From positions 41,083,769 through 41,147,768 of the forward strand of contig CM047428.1 in the NCBI GenBank assembly GCA_026168455.1: a stretch of 64,000 bases of DNA, given 5' to 3'. A program made the position numbers and the translations under genes. The notes beneath the pieces are model-generated. The model had not been told where the DNA came from, did no database searches, and saw only the letters and a program-made list of their open reading frames with translations. Source of the DNA: Theocolax elegans (taxonomy: Eukaryota > Arthropoda > Insecta > Hymenoptera > Cerocephalidae). This document shows, piece by piece, positions 22,777-33,781 of the stretch (the first letter of the stretch is position 1; every line of letters begins with the position of its first letter).

Positions 22777-25700
22777 CAGGGTTGCGAACCGGAGCGAAAA
22801 TACGATCTTCGGAACGGTTTTGCGGCGTTCCGGAATGAAATTCGTTCCGAAAAACCAGAACATTTAATGGAACGAAAGTTCAGGATGAAATTGAGCCCAC
22901 AACGTTCCGAAGAACGTTCTCGTAGAAAATTATCAGAACTTGTGAAAGCTAAAGGCTATATACTTAGATTATTTCGACGTTCTCATTAAGTAAATATTCG
23001 GTTACAAAGCAAATTAGATAAGTAATAATTAAGTGTGCTCTTGTGTAGTAAATTTGACGTGCAATCCGTGAGTGAATAAAACTACAAAACTACAATGGAG
23101 AATGATCAAAGTGACAGTGAAGAGGAATCTGGAAATCAGACTGATAAAAAATCACGTGCTAAATTTGTTGGAAAATATTTTGAATATGATGAGAAAAGTA
23201 ATACATCGAAATGTAAAATTGGTAACTATTCGACCACTATTAAGGTAAATGTTACTTTATAGGTTTACTCTTTAATTAAATGAACATACAATTTACAAAT
23301 CGAAAGTTATTGCAAAATATAAAAGCTATTACTTTTTTCTTCGTTACTTTCATTCTTTGTAAATTTTATATTAATATATGTATATATACATAAACATATT
23401 ATTTCCATATATATGTTCAATCACTTGAACTTTTTTAAAACGCATCCTATCCAAAAACATGCACACGAAAAATTTTCGATTTTTTAAAGATCTTTCATTT
23501 ACCACTGGAATTTTTCATCTATCTTCATTTTTATTAAAATTACAAGTGATTGAATAAATTTAAAAAATTTGAGAAAATTCTGTTTTATTTAAAGCAAAAT
23601 ATAAAATATAAAAATCAATTTTAAACATTTTTTTAAAATCATAGAAAGTTAGTATTTGGCTTGTCCTTTAATTTGCTTTTTCATTCTTACCCTACGATCA
23701 ATAGAAAGTTATTACTGTTTAAATTCTTACCTGTTTTGCAGAATATTTTAGGGAACGTATGATCGGTAGTGTGTGTATATACATAAAAGATAATACACTT
23801 GTTGACATTTTAAATAGATTTTGTTATTTAGTTTCATATAATGTCTTCCTTTTAAATCTAATTGAAATTTTTTTTTCTTTGCATTTGATTAATCCTCTCG
23901 TTTGTGGAAATTTGGATTTCTAAACCTAATATTGATACACGGTGTATTATCGTACCTTTTTAGTGAGTGCAGTATAAAGTATCTGTTTAGTTAAGAGAAT
24001 TGAACTCAATCGGATTGATTAATTTATTTTTATAATACTTTTATTCTTTGCTTTTTTTCTATAATTATTTATTGTCGTGGGTTATTTAATACAGACAAAA
24101 CATACTGCAAATCTGGAGAGGCACATAATGCGTATCCATCCAAATGAGGCTAATATTGTTATGACTGAACGATTGAAGTTTGAACGATACCGTAACCGAA
24201 AACGTAAACATGAAGACGACTCTTATAGTGGTTTTAAACGTATTATTATGCCAATATTGAATTCTTTAAGTGAAAAAAGCACTAGAGTTGCAATAAACCG
24301 TGATATTGTTAGGAACAAACTTATTTCTGAAGCTAATAAAATTCGTAACCAAATACGTCAAGAAACAAAAGGCAGATTAATTTTTGTAAAAGTAGATAAT
24401 GCAACTCGTTTAGACAGGTCGTTTATGGGTATAAATATTCAGTATTACAAGGAAGGCAAAATCGTCTTGCATAATATATGTACAAAAGAATTAACATGTG
24501 CCCATACTGCTGATAATTTAAGAAATGAGACTATTGTTGAACTACATAAATTTGGAATCACGAAAGATGCGATTTACAGTGTTACAACTGATAACGCGAA
24601 AAATATGTTGAAAACGGTGAAGTTGTTAAGCGAAGACGTTAATAATATATTACTTTTAAACGATGAAAATGATAAACAGGATTGTGAAAGTGACAATGAG
24701 AGTTATGATACTGATAACGGTGAAGATGAAACGAATGATGATGGTGAAAAGAGTAACATAAGTGAATCATTACAAAACTCACTATCTTTAACGTTCGATA
24801 ATATTTCCTCTAGTTTTTCAAGTGAAGGTGTGTTTGGTCAGAGGTGTGCAGCTCACACATTGCAATTGGCAATTGATGACGCTTTGAAGAAAGAAGAGAT
24901 GGACAATTTATTGGATAGAGCAAGAAACCTTGTCAAGAAACTTCGAACGCCTATGAATTCGAGTATTTTAGCTGTGATGGGAAAAAACAAACCCGTTGTC
25001 GATTGTAAAACTCATTGGCACTCAATGTACGATATGATCTTAAGTTTGCTTGATTTTAGAGTTGTACCACCTGAAATCATATCAGCAAATAAAAAAATAA
25101 ATTTAAGAATATATCGAATGCTGATTATGATAAATTGCAGCTAATTGTCAATGTTTTAACCCCTGCAAAAATCGCAACAAAACAATTACAAGCAGAGCAG
25201 CTTCTTGTTGGAGAGTTTCTACAAGTGTGGTTACGTTGCAAATATAAAATTAAATCCATCGACTGTTCATTTGCAAAAACACTTCTTATTGCTTTGGAAG
25301 AACGAGAAATTAAATTATTCGAAAGTCCAGCTATATTATGTGCTGTATACTTAGATACTAGGTGGCAAGTTATGCTTTCTGATGACCAACAAAAACAGCT
25401 ATTAAATACCTTGTTTCACTTTGGATTCGAATACAATCTTTGAAGAATTTTACCGAAGATATACAACGTAATTCAGATGAAGAAATTAGTGATGCTAACT
25501 GTAATAATACATTAAATAGAATAATAGACGATCCCATCGAAGCTATGCTATTACAAAAACAGAAACTTCGACAAAAGAGAGTCGAAGGTAGTAGGCGTTC
25601 TATACAACAACTTCTTTCAGATTTTTCTAAAGAAGATTGATTAAAACACGAAGAAAACTTACTTCTTTATTGGGAAAAAAAGAGAAGATACCACCCGGAA

Positions 25701-25830
25701 CTTTATGAGCTGGCGTGTACTGTACTAGTACTCCCAGTTACACAGGTAAGTGTCGAAAGGCTGTTTTCGAACCTTAAACATATTTTAAATTATCTGAGAA
25801 ACCAAATAAACTAAAATAACTCGAAGGTAG
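22777..25830 (+). mobile_element. hAT-superfamily DNA transposon, 3' end not found
   Basis: The 5' terminus CAGGGTTGCGAACCGG at 22777 is hAT-like. It is followed by several GTTCCG/CGGAAC motifs on both strands (22805-22920), typical of subterminal transposase-binding repeats. The transposase lies downstream (23095-25814). A matching right TIR was not seen before 27 kb, so the element is truncated or the end has decayed. Confidence 0.8.
23095..25814 (+). pseudogene. hAT transposase with BED zinc finger, intron and frameshifts
   Basis: Exon 1 is 23095-23244 (50 codons; acidic start, then FVGKYFEYDEKSNTSKCKIGNYS). A probable intron runs from GTAAAT at 23245 to ACAG at 24094, and exon 2 starts at 24095 with TKHTANLERHIMRIHP. 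Together they form a BED finger, but the second Cys of the expected C-x-x-C is Gly (KCKIG). In the 24077-25144 frame, catalytic D is at FVKVDNAT (residue 107) and SVTTDNAKNM (residue 172); the conserved CxxH block is RCAAHTLQL (257-260). There is a frameshift near 25115, another near 25440, and TGA at 25638-25640. The final dimerisation block LPVTQVSVERLFS contains the third catalytic residue, E. Inactive copy. Confidence 0.9.
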
Positions 25831-26354
25831 AGTTCAATTAAATCTAAGATAGAGTATTAGAGCTCTTTCTTATTTTCGATACATTCGACGATTTTAAAAA
25901 TGGAAAAAAATAAACAAAACTGCATACTTATTAAAGTAAAATTTATATTATATTCTTTAGGGTAACACTTAAAGACACACTTGAATTTTTAAATTAATGT
26001 AACCTCATTATACAGCCAGTAATAAAATCATAATAATTTCGTAATGCTAGTGCAAATTCAATATACGAACATAAAGGGTTAAAAATTGAATAAATACAAG
26101 AACCTTTTTTTGCAATAATGATGTAAAATAATTTGTAAAATGTTTTATAATATATTGACCCTTTGAAGCATACATTTATGAAAGAAAATGGTCTGTTCTT
26201 TTAAATTTCTTTGTAAATGTTAAACAAATAAATATTTGGAAAGTTTATATGGAAATTAATTACAGATATAAATAAATAACAATTACTTGAATTAAACAAA
26301 AAAAAAATTTGAAAAAAAACTTAAAAACGATTTGTAATTATGTAAATGCATATA
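25831..26354. other. AT-rich, no feature recognised
   Basis: No ORF or repeat identified. It may include the decayed 3' part of the hAT element. Confidence 0.5.
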
Positions 26355-26649
26355 AATTATCTTAGAAATCTCCATAAAATAGGTTTATAAACTAATTTAT
26401 TAATGTAGAGAACCTAAATGGTGCATCGCTGATTAATTTGACTTCAGACTACAACTTGTAAAATGTGCTTGAGTCCGAGTAATCAAAAATGAAATTTACA
26501 AGATTTTTAAATTTCATTTTTGATTACTCGGTCTCAAGCAGATTTTATAATTGGCATTCTGCAATCCAATTGGTCAGCTAAGAACCATTTAGGTTCTTTT
26601 CATTAATAAATTAGTTTATAAACGTATGATGGAGATTTCTCAGATAATT
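26355..26649. mobile_element. Palindromic MITE (about 295 bp)
   Basis: The two halves are inverted copies: AATTATCTTAGAAATCTCC at 26355 pairs with the right end at 26649, and GAGTCCGAGTAATCAAAAAT near 26470 pairs with its complement near 26515. The loop is almost absent, so it would form one long hairpin. Confidence 0.85.
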
Positions 26650-27099
26650 CCCAGCATAACCTCAAATTAATCTTGAATGACATGTCACTCTATAATTCGT
26701 TAGCTATTTATTTATCTTTCTACAGACTTGATGGTCTAACGCATTCAGACAGTAACATCAATAGATTTGGTTAAGTATTGAGAAAATTATTTGAAGAACT
26801 TTATTGGAAATTAACATTACTTCTACGTTAATAAAGTTTAAGAAATATATATTAATCACTTCTGGAAATTTAATCACTTTTTTAAACATCATCTTGATTT
26901 ATTCGCGAACAGTAACAATAGGTCTTTACATATACAAATAAATACGCACAGCTCTTACACTTTATACGAGAACACAAGTACGACTTACACTTTATGGCGC
27001 AATAATCGACATTCTTTTTTATAAATTTTTGATAAAAATTACGTAGGAGAGTAATTCTATAAATTATTAAAATTACAGAGGCCAGAGTCGCCAAACGCT
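26650..27099. other. Non-coding, nothing recognised
   Basis: Only short chance ORFs. No RNA gene or repeat seen. Confidence 0.5.
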
Positions 27100-27265
27100 A
27101 CAGAACAGTTCTTAGAGTTGAATTAGAGTTAAATTAATTAAATACTCTAAGAGATAGAGTTAAAAATTAATTCTAACGGTAGAGTAAGAAAAGTAACTCT
27201 ATTAGAGTTAAATTTAACTCTACGACAAATTAACTCGATCACTAGAGTTAAAATTAACTCTACCA
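27100..27265. repeat. Cluster of AGAGTTAA / TTAACTCT motifs
   Basis: The 8-mers occur many times on both strands, including adjacent pairs such as AGAGTTAAATTTAACTCT near 27202. They give a set of short overlapping palindromes. Confidence 0.7.
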
Positions 27266-27343
27266 GTTTAAGCGTATATATATTGTAACTGTCAGATCTA
27301 CTTTGTATAAGCGTATGGAAAGAACATACACTAAAAGTAGTAC

Positions 27344-27412
27344 GGCGAAGTAGTTAACGCGCCGGACTACTAATCGAGAGATCGACGATTCAATTCACAC
27401 TTTCGAAAGATA
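27344..27412 (+). ncRNA. tRNA-derived (SINE-like) sequence
   Basis: It has an A-box-like GTAGTTAACGCG, an anticodon-loop-like CTACTAATC and a B-box-like GATTCAATTC in the right order and spacing. The stems pair poorly, so this is a tRNA-derived SINE head or pseudogene, not a working tRNA. Confidence 0.5.
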
Positions 27413-28329
27413 TTTTTTTTTACCCTTAATTAATTTTATTTACATATAAACAAATTGAATATAAACGCATTCAATTTGTTGAAAAGATTATTTTATTTTA
27501 TTTTAATTTTACAAATTATTGTTTTATATATTTAAAATCTGAACAGTTTCTTATCTTTATTTATTAAACCTTTAAGTTTGTAAATAAATAAACGAATAAT
27601 TCAATCATTCGTTTATATATAATAATCATGAATTTATAATAAAAAATTATCGCATAAAAGAAAGACATAACATGGGAACACGTGTTTCATAGTATATATG
27701 AAAAAACCACATAAGCAAAGTGGGGAAGCGTGACGTCACCAGGCGCGAGAGAGGTGTCAGCTAAACCAAAACTATAAGAAGCCCGTAGTTCCTCACTCAA
27801 AAGCATTTGTCCAACGGACAACTATAGACACACTTTGCGCTCGCTCTTTCTCCGAGCCGGATGGAAGCCTTTTCTCTCAATGGGCTTTCGACGCGCGCTT
27901 TTCAATTAAAGAATTTACTATAACGCATTTGTTTACGTAGGAGGCCACTGTGTGCCGACTACGGAATCAGAATGGGTTCGTTAAGTTATTTTTATTCTAT
28001 CTTAGTTTAATTTAAAAAGGTTATTGAATAAAATAATTAATTTTAAATATAACTCATTTCCTCTCCTTGATACGTACAAGTCCTATAGTAGAATGCGTGA
28101 ACTATCACTCACACCGTCTGCCATTTGCAAGGCACTGTGTCCCCGCTTATGTTCGGACAATTATTATATATATTTTTTTATTAATAATTAAAATACATTA
28201 CACTGACATTTTAAGGTGCTACGGCGAGAGGCAAGGCGCGCTCTCTCGTATTCTACCAACACTTACACCTCAGTTTTCAGATAAACAGACAAATGATTAA
28301 TTATCAAATATTGTTTATTTACTTGGATT
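27413..28329. other. Non-coding, nothing recognised
   Basis: Includes a GC-richer patch around 27720-27890. No ORF with recognisable homology. Confidence 0.5.
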
Positions 28330-29234
28330 AATTATATGTAAATGTTCTTCAGAAAACAGAAAAAAATTTTTAGTTAGTGTTTTTTTTTACATTATTTTAA
28401 AAAACGGCCGTGTTTTTGCCGATATTTAACTCAAAATCTATCATCTTTCACTATATAACATTATATACATCACATTCGTTGCTAATTATGTCTAGAGTTT
28501 ATCCTTCTGGGTTAGAATTTTAAATCTCAAGGTGAATATCAAATAAACTACATATAACTATTCAAATTCAAAAAAGTGTAAGATCGTCCGAATTGATTTT
28601 TTTATCCAAAAATCTAAAAAAGGCATGAAGCTGTTCCTTTCAAATATATCGTAGTTTTAATATGTCCTTTAATTCTGTAAAAGGTTATTATAATTTAAAG
28701 ATTCGTTGAAACTAAAATATTTAATACATAAAGGTAATGCCTTAAAATATATGAAAATTAGTGATTTTATGAGGTTTATGAGGCATAACTTTCACCAGCG
28801 GTCTTGGCCAATAATCTAACCACCGCCATTCGAAAGCTCTTGAAAAATGTGATCTTCTGAGCGGTGATAGATCAAAATCGATTGAGGCGTGGTCGTCTTT
28901 TTTGATAATCAATATTTCCGGGAGTCCTATCTCTTCGAGATTTTAAACTCAAGAATTGTGACCCGGACAAATAAATTCTAAAGATTATTTTAAACCAAAG
29001 ATGTAAGTAATGTTTTTAAAAAAAAATCAATAGATTTTGAGATAAATGGCTTTGAAAATAGCAATTTTTTTAAAAAATTGAAAAATTTCCATTTTTTATG
29101 GTGGTATAACTCTCTGTCAAATTATTTTTAACATCTAAAAATTTTTTTCTATTTTCTGGAAGTTATTTGCAGCCTGTTCTCAAAATTTGGTGCGACTTGA
29201 AATTTTCATCATACCACTTGACGTGAAATAGCCC
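28330..29234 (-). mobile_element. Composite half foldback element (GGGCTATTTCACGTC end)
   Basis: The right end, read on the minus strand, starts GGGCTATTTCACGTCAAGTG next to a TA run. From about 28730 to 29234 it is the reverse complement of 57258-57779. From about 28330 to 28700 it instead matches the left arm of the different element at 57796-58741. It has only one TIR, so it is a chimera of two family members or an ancestral form. Confidence 0.8.
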
Positions 29235-29449
29235 ATATATATATATTTAGCGGCATCTGTGGGCATGCAACTAAATATGTATTAGTATATGATACAGAGG
29301 GTGACACAGATATTTTCTGTTAGGTTAATTTTATGTAGGGTATCGATAAAACAGAATGCACGGACCTGCACAACAATGTTTCGTCGGGTACGACATCCCC
29401 TCAAGTATTCCCCTTTCAATGAATATCCCCCTTACATACCCTTCATATA
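29235..29449. other. Spacer between foldback and TTAA element
   Basis: Starts with a short TA run, then unique sequence. Confidence 0.5.
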
Positions 29450-29453
29450 TTAA

Positions 29454-30347
29454 GGGGGTCTCATACTCAATTTTTACCGACCGAGCCAATAGAGTGATAG
29501 TATGATTGAAAAATACTTCAATCTAGATAAATATAAAGAATTTCGACAAACTAGAAGATAGGTGCGCTTTCTTTGGTAGTTATGTATCACTGTGCAAAGT
29601 TTCTAGTTATTATATTGAGGCATTGAAGAGAAAACCTTGTATAAAAAACACTATCTACGGCGTCCACGTAATGAAATTTTCGTGCAAGGTTTTCTCTTAA
29701 ACGCATCAATAAAATGACTTGAAACTTTGTATTGAAGTAAATAATTATTTAATAAAGGGCATCTAACTGTTTGTTTTACATAGTTTTATAAAACTAAAAG
29801 TAGTTTTATTATCATTATTAAAAGAATATTTTACGCTAGATGGCAGTACGCACGGATCATGGCAAGCTAGAGTATGCTTTCGCCGCCGCCACTATCGACA
29901 TAACGCATGCGCATTTGTTTCAGACTCGAGACAAATAGCCGAGCAAAATTATTTGCTCCCTTGGGTTCTGCTATCGTTGGTCTTGAGTGTAATGTCGTAT
30001 TTTTTCAGTATGTAAAAAAAATAAATAGGTATAATCGAAATACGTACAAATTCCGTAAACAAAGCATACGTAACATTTATTATATATGTATATATCGAAA
30101 TATGGATTATAATAGATAATAGAAAATGCGTATAAGTGAAATACGTTATTTTTTAATTTTTATATTGGAAAAAAATACTCACACTATTTTTATTATGATG
30201 CTATCGACATAAGTGGCGCCATCTACGATCACTTCGATTACGACTTGCCATAGATGGCGCTCTTGATGATAGTTATCATTTCTTATATATAACCAGCATT
30301 ACCGGCGGTCAGAACGGTAAAATCGCAGAATGGAGTATGAGACCCCC
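29454..30347. mobile_element. TTAA-flanked non-autonomous element (894 bp)
   Basis: TTAA at 29450-29453 and 30348-30351. TIRs GGGGGTCTCATACTC and its complement GAGTATGAGACCCCC. TTAA duplication suggests piggyBac-type mobilisation, but the TIR is unlike that of the 3115-6101 element. An internal inverted repeat lies at about 29594-29735 (AGAGAAAACCTTG.. pairs with ..CAAGGTTTTCTCT). No transposase. Confidence 0.88.
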
Positions 30348-30351
30348 TTAA

Positions 30352-31314
30352 GCTAGTAAGGCTCGCTTTACAGCTGGATATACAAAATTTAATTTTCGTT
30401 GAGATCATATAAGCTGGGAAGAAAAAAAACCACAAATTTTCCATGAAACTTTATGAACTGGATATTAAAAAAATTAATTTCCTGTTAGATCTGATAACCT
30501 CGATATACAAATATTAATTACTCTTAAGAAGGTAGCATATCCGGTGGGTTACTGACTCAGCAGAAAAAAATATTTATTACATTTATTTTAAAAAATATGC
30601 AGTCTTTGGTAAAACCCGAATACAGAAGCACTAGATAATTAAATAATAAGTAATTCTACAAAGTTCCAGGTGAATACAACAAGGACACCCTAAAAAATTT
30701 CTGCACCGAAAAATCATGAAAAATAGTATATTTTCGGTGCTAGTATGATAATATTAAAAAAATTACTTATTATCAGGATAAAATAAAAACTAAAAATAAT
30801 TTTAAAAAATATAAACCTAATGACATCAGAAATGCATTTATCATAAATATGGATATTGAAATTATAAGTAAAAAAAACATTAAAAATAATTGTTAAAATA
30901 AAAATTTTAGTAAAGAGAGTAATTGATACTTATACAAACATTAATTAAAGCAAGAGAAATATCAATGATTGTTTTATTTAAAAAAAATAAGACAATCATT
31001 GATTTTTTTAAAGGACATTTATTAAAAATGTTAATTAAATGTATTTAATACTAAATATATTATCTTCGATTAATAATAGAAAAATATAATATTTTTTCAA
31101 ATGATTATATAGCAGATGATTATTATAATAAATAATTTAATAAATCAATATTAATTGGGTGAAATGTCAAGAATTTGTAAATTTTGTAAAGCAAAACATT
31201 TTTTATTAAAGCATAATAAAGAACAGTACATTACAATACGAATGCGCGAAATAGATGATTAACGAGTGAATAATTATCTGAGCGCACTCGTATCATATCA
31301 ATGCCTGAGTGGAA
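30352..31314. other. AT-rich, nothing secure
   Basis: A short open stretch near 31164 reads SRICKFCKAKHF, like a small zinc motif, but it is too short to call. Otherwise A/T-rich unique sequence. Confidence 0.5.
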
Positions 31315-31412
31315 GAAAGACCTATCTCGGCTGCCGCTTCCAGAAGAGCCTATCTCGGCGGCGGATTAAAGATAGACCTATCTCGGCGGCGGATTAAAGA
31401 TAGACCTATCTC
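31315..31412. repeat. Short tandem repeat, 28-bp unit
   Basis: CCTATCTCGGCGGCGGATTA is repeated, with partial flanking units, about three times. Confidence 0.75.
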
Positions 31413-31556
31413 AAATTAGATTTTTTGTTTTTAAATTTTGTCGTGGTAGCACTGCACGATTTTAAATTACGGACTTAAAATGCTAGTAAGAAATTCTAAA
31501 AAAAAATCTTGATTTGCTCAATTTATCGCCTAAGAATCTGGGTCCTGAAGTCTTCA

Positions 31557-31558
31557 TT

Positions 31559-31601
<43 letters not shown>
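31557..31601. repeat. GATA/GA microsatellite at the LINE-2 3' end
   Basis: (GATA)n then (GA)n on the plus strand. On the LINE's strand this is a (TC)n(TATC)n tail, matching the short tandem 3' tails of CR1/L2-type LINEs. Confidence 0.8.
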
Positions 31602-31602
<1 letters not shown>

Positions 31603-32894
31603 GCAATAGACAATGTAGAAGTAAAATAATACAAAAAAAATAAAAACAATTTAACAAGTAACTATAAAAATAATTAAATAAACAAAAACATAAAATAACA
31701 AAAAAAAAATAAATAATTTCCATGATCGAGGAGAGGGATTGTCCGTTCGGGGATACCTTCGTTTAACGCTCTGGTAGACCAGACTATTTGGTCTAGTCCA
31801 AACAGGTAGTCAAATAATGAGCTTTTAAAATGATTTATGGATGATTTATTGAATGTGCTGAGACGAAGTTTGTTAATGATCTGAGATGAAATAATAACAA
31901 ATGATTTATTTAACGTCACAGTTCGAGGGGGAAGGTAGATGAGCGATTTTGGCGGATGACGAGAAGTGCAAGAATTTAAATAGAGGGTGTCGAGCTTGAT
32001 GAAATGATTTGCAAGGTACAGGGGAGAGTTATAAGTAATGATACTATATGCCAGGGAGCCTATGAGGTATGAATGCCTGGACTCGACCGATAACCACTTG
32101 AGGTCTAACCTAAACGGGGTAATATATTCGCGTCTCGCTATGTCTCCCCACAGAAATCGAATACATGCATTCAGCAGCCTTTCAAGCATCAGATTTCTAG
32201 TTTGATCGACATCATTGTATACCGCACACTTATAGTCAAAATGAGGAAAGACAAGCGTTTCTACCAGACTTTTCCTAAGCCTCCGTGACAGAGTTTTCCT
32301 GTAATAACGTAGCGAGTGTAATATCCCATGCACCCGTCACGATATTGATAACACGTGCTTTGACCTGTCGCGGGAGGGAGAGATTGAGACCCCGAGCGAT
32401 TTGACCTCATTTTCGTATTTCAAATAATCCGTACACAGACTAACCCTCGGGGCATGTTCAGGTCGATGTGTGACATAAAGGTCTGGCTACCCAGGATCAT
32501 AACCTTCCTTTTTCCGACATTTAGTTTAATTCCATTCATACGTGCCCATGAAGCTATTGCATTTGCATCTTCAGATATACGCTGCACACCTAACTCAAAT
32601 TCTGAAGGAAAAAACGTATAGTAGACCTGAGCATCATCGACGAATAACATGTTGCTGCTAAACTTGCCACGCGCAATAATTGCACGCGCTAATTAATCAT
32701 TTAGCATAATAATTATTAAATTAATAAGTATAATTAAACATTAGGTTTAAGACTCGTAGTATAATAAGATAGCTTCGCGACTAACACGCGTCGTAAAACG
32801 CGAGTTCAACGACCGCGATATAAATAGCCAAGGGTCATTGACCGCTCCCCCACTACTGCGCCTATTGGCCAGTTCATTGACCGCGTTCGGAGTG

Positions 32895-32997
32895 CAGGGT
32901 TACCATTTAGGGTTTTTCAATCCTCTATTATCTAATGTAAATGAGGTCTTACTGTGTGAGTGGAATAAAGAAAAAATACCTCTATCTGGCAACACTG
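32895..32997. mobile_element. hAT MITE, copy 2 (103 bp), inside solo LTR A
   Basis: Perfect 8-bp target duplication TCGGAGTG at 32887-32894 and 32998-33005. Ends CAGGGTTACC and GGCAACACTG. LTR B has no such insert, which confirms the borders. Confidence 0.95.
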
Positions 32998-33206
32998 TCG
33001 GAGTGGGGCAACCGCGTTCTGCGCATGCGCACTCTCGCAGATCGGGTATATAAGGCGCGCCGAGAACCGCTGAAACCAGTCTGGATCAGGGGGCCGGAGG
33101 AAGCTGGTCGTGAGCACACGGCCAGATTGAATCCCAACCCCGGTGCAGGCGCACCGTAAGCACACTTCCATAAACCTTACCTACCGTACCGTAACCGCTT
33201 CCCGAC

Positions 33207-33540
33207 CGTACCCTCGTGAGCACACGTGGGTTATCCCGACCGTATCTTCGTGAGCACACGCAGATTATCCCGACCGTATCCTCGTGAGCACACGTGGATT
33301 ATCCCGACTGTATCTTGGTCAGCACACGTAGATTATCCCGACCGTATCCTCGTGAGCACACGTGGATTATCCCGACTGTATCTTGGTCAGCACACGTAGA
33401 TTATCCCGACCGTATCCTCGTGAGCACTCGTGGATTATTCCGACCGTATCTTCGTGAGCACACGTAGATTATCCCGACCGTATCCTCGTGAGCATACGTG
33501 GATTATCCCTAACCGTATTTCCGTGTGAACATACACGATA
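33207..33540 (+). repeat. 34-bp minisatellite inside LTR A, about 10 copies
   Basis: The unit begins CCCGACCGTATCCTCGTGAG and ends CACACGTGGATTAT. Variants alternate (TCCTCGTGAG/GTGGATTAT with TCTTGGTCAG/GTAGATTAT), a 68-bp dimer pattern. It lies downstream of the TATATAAG box, so it would be transcribed. Confidence 0.93.
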
Positions 33541-33713
33541 ACCGTTAGTTGCGTCCGTTTAGGCAACTAGTTATAAGGTAGCATTGTAAAGTTTGTAAGT
33601 CGCGTAGTACTAAGTATTGCTTATTTATTTGATTCTAGATTAACTAAGTTCGCATCCCAGTCAGCAGGGGAAACGGCGTTTCCATTTATTTTCTATTGTA
33701 CTCAACATAGCTT

Positions 33714-33718
<5 letters not shown>

Positions 33719-33775
<57 letters not shown>
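33719..33775. repeat. (TA)n microsatellite in LTR A
   Basis: About 28 perfect TA dinucleotides. Absent at the equivalent place in LTR B. Confidence 0.95.

Positions 33776-33781
<6 letters not shown>

Noticed and set aside
31164..31260. Short CKFC-type motif suggesting a Helitron or zinc-finger start
   Set aside because: Only about 30 residues before a stop, and no supporting sequence around it.
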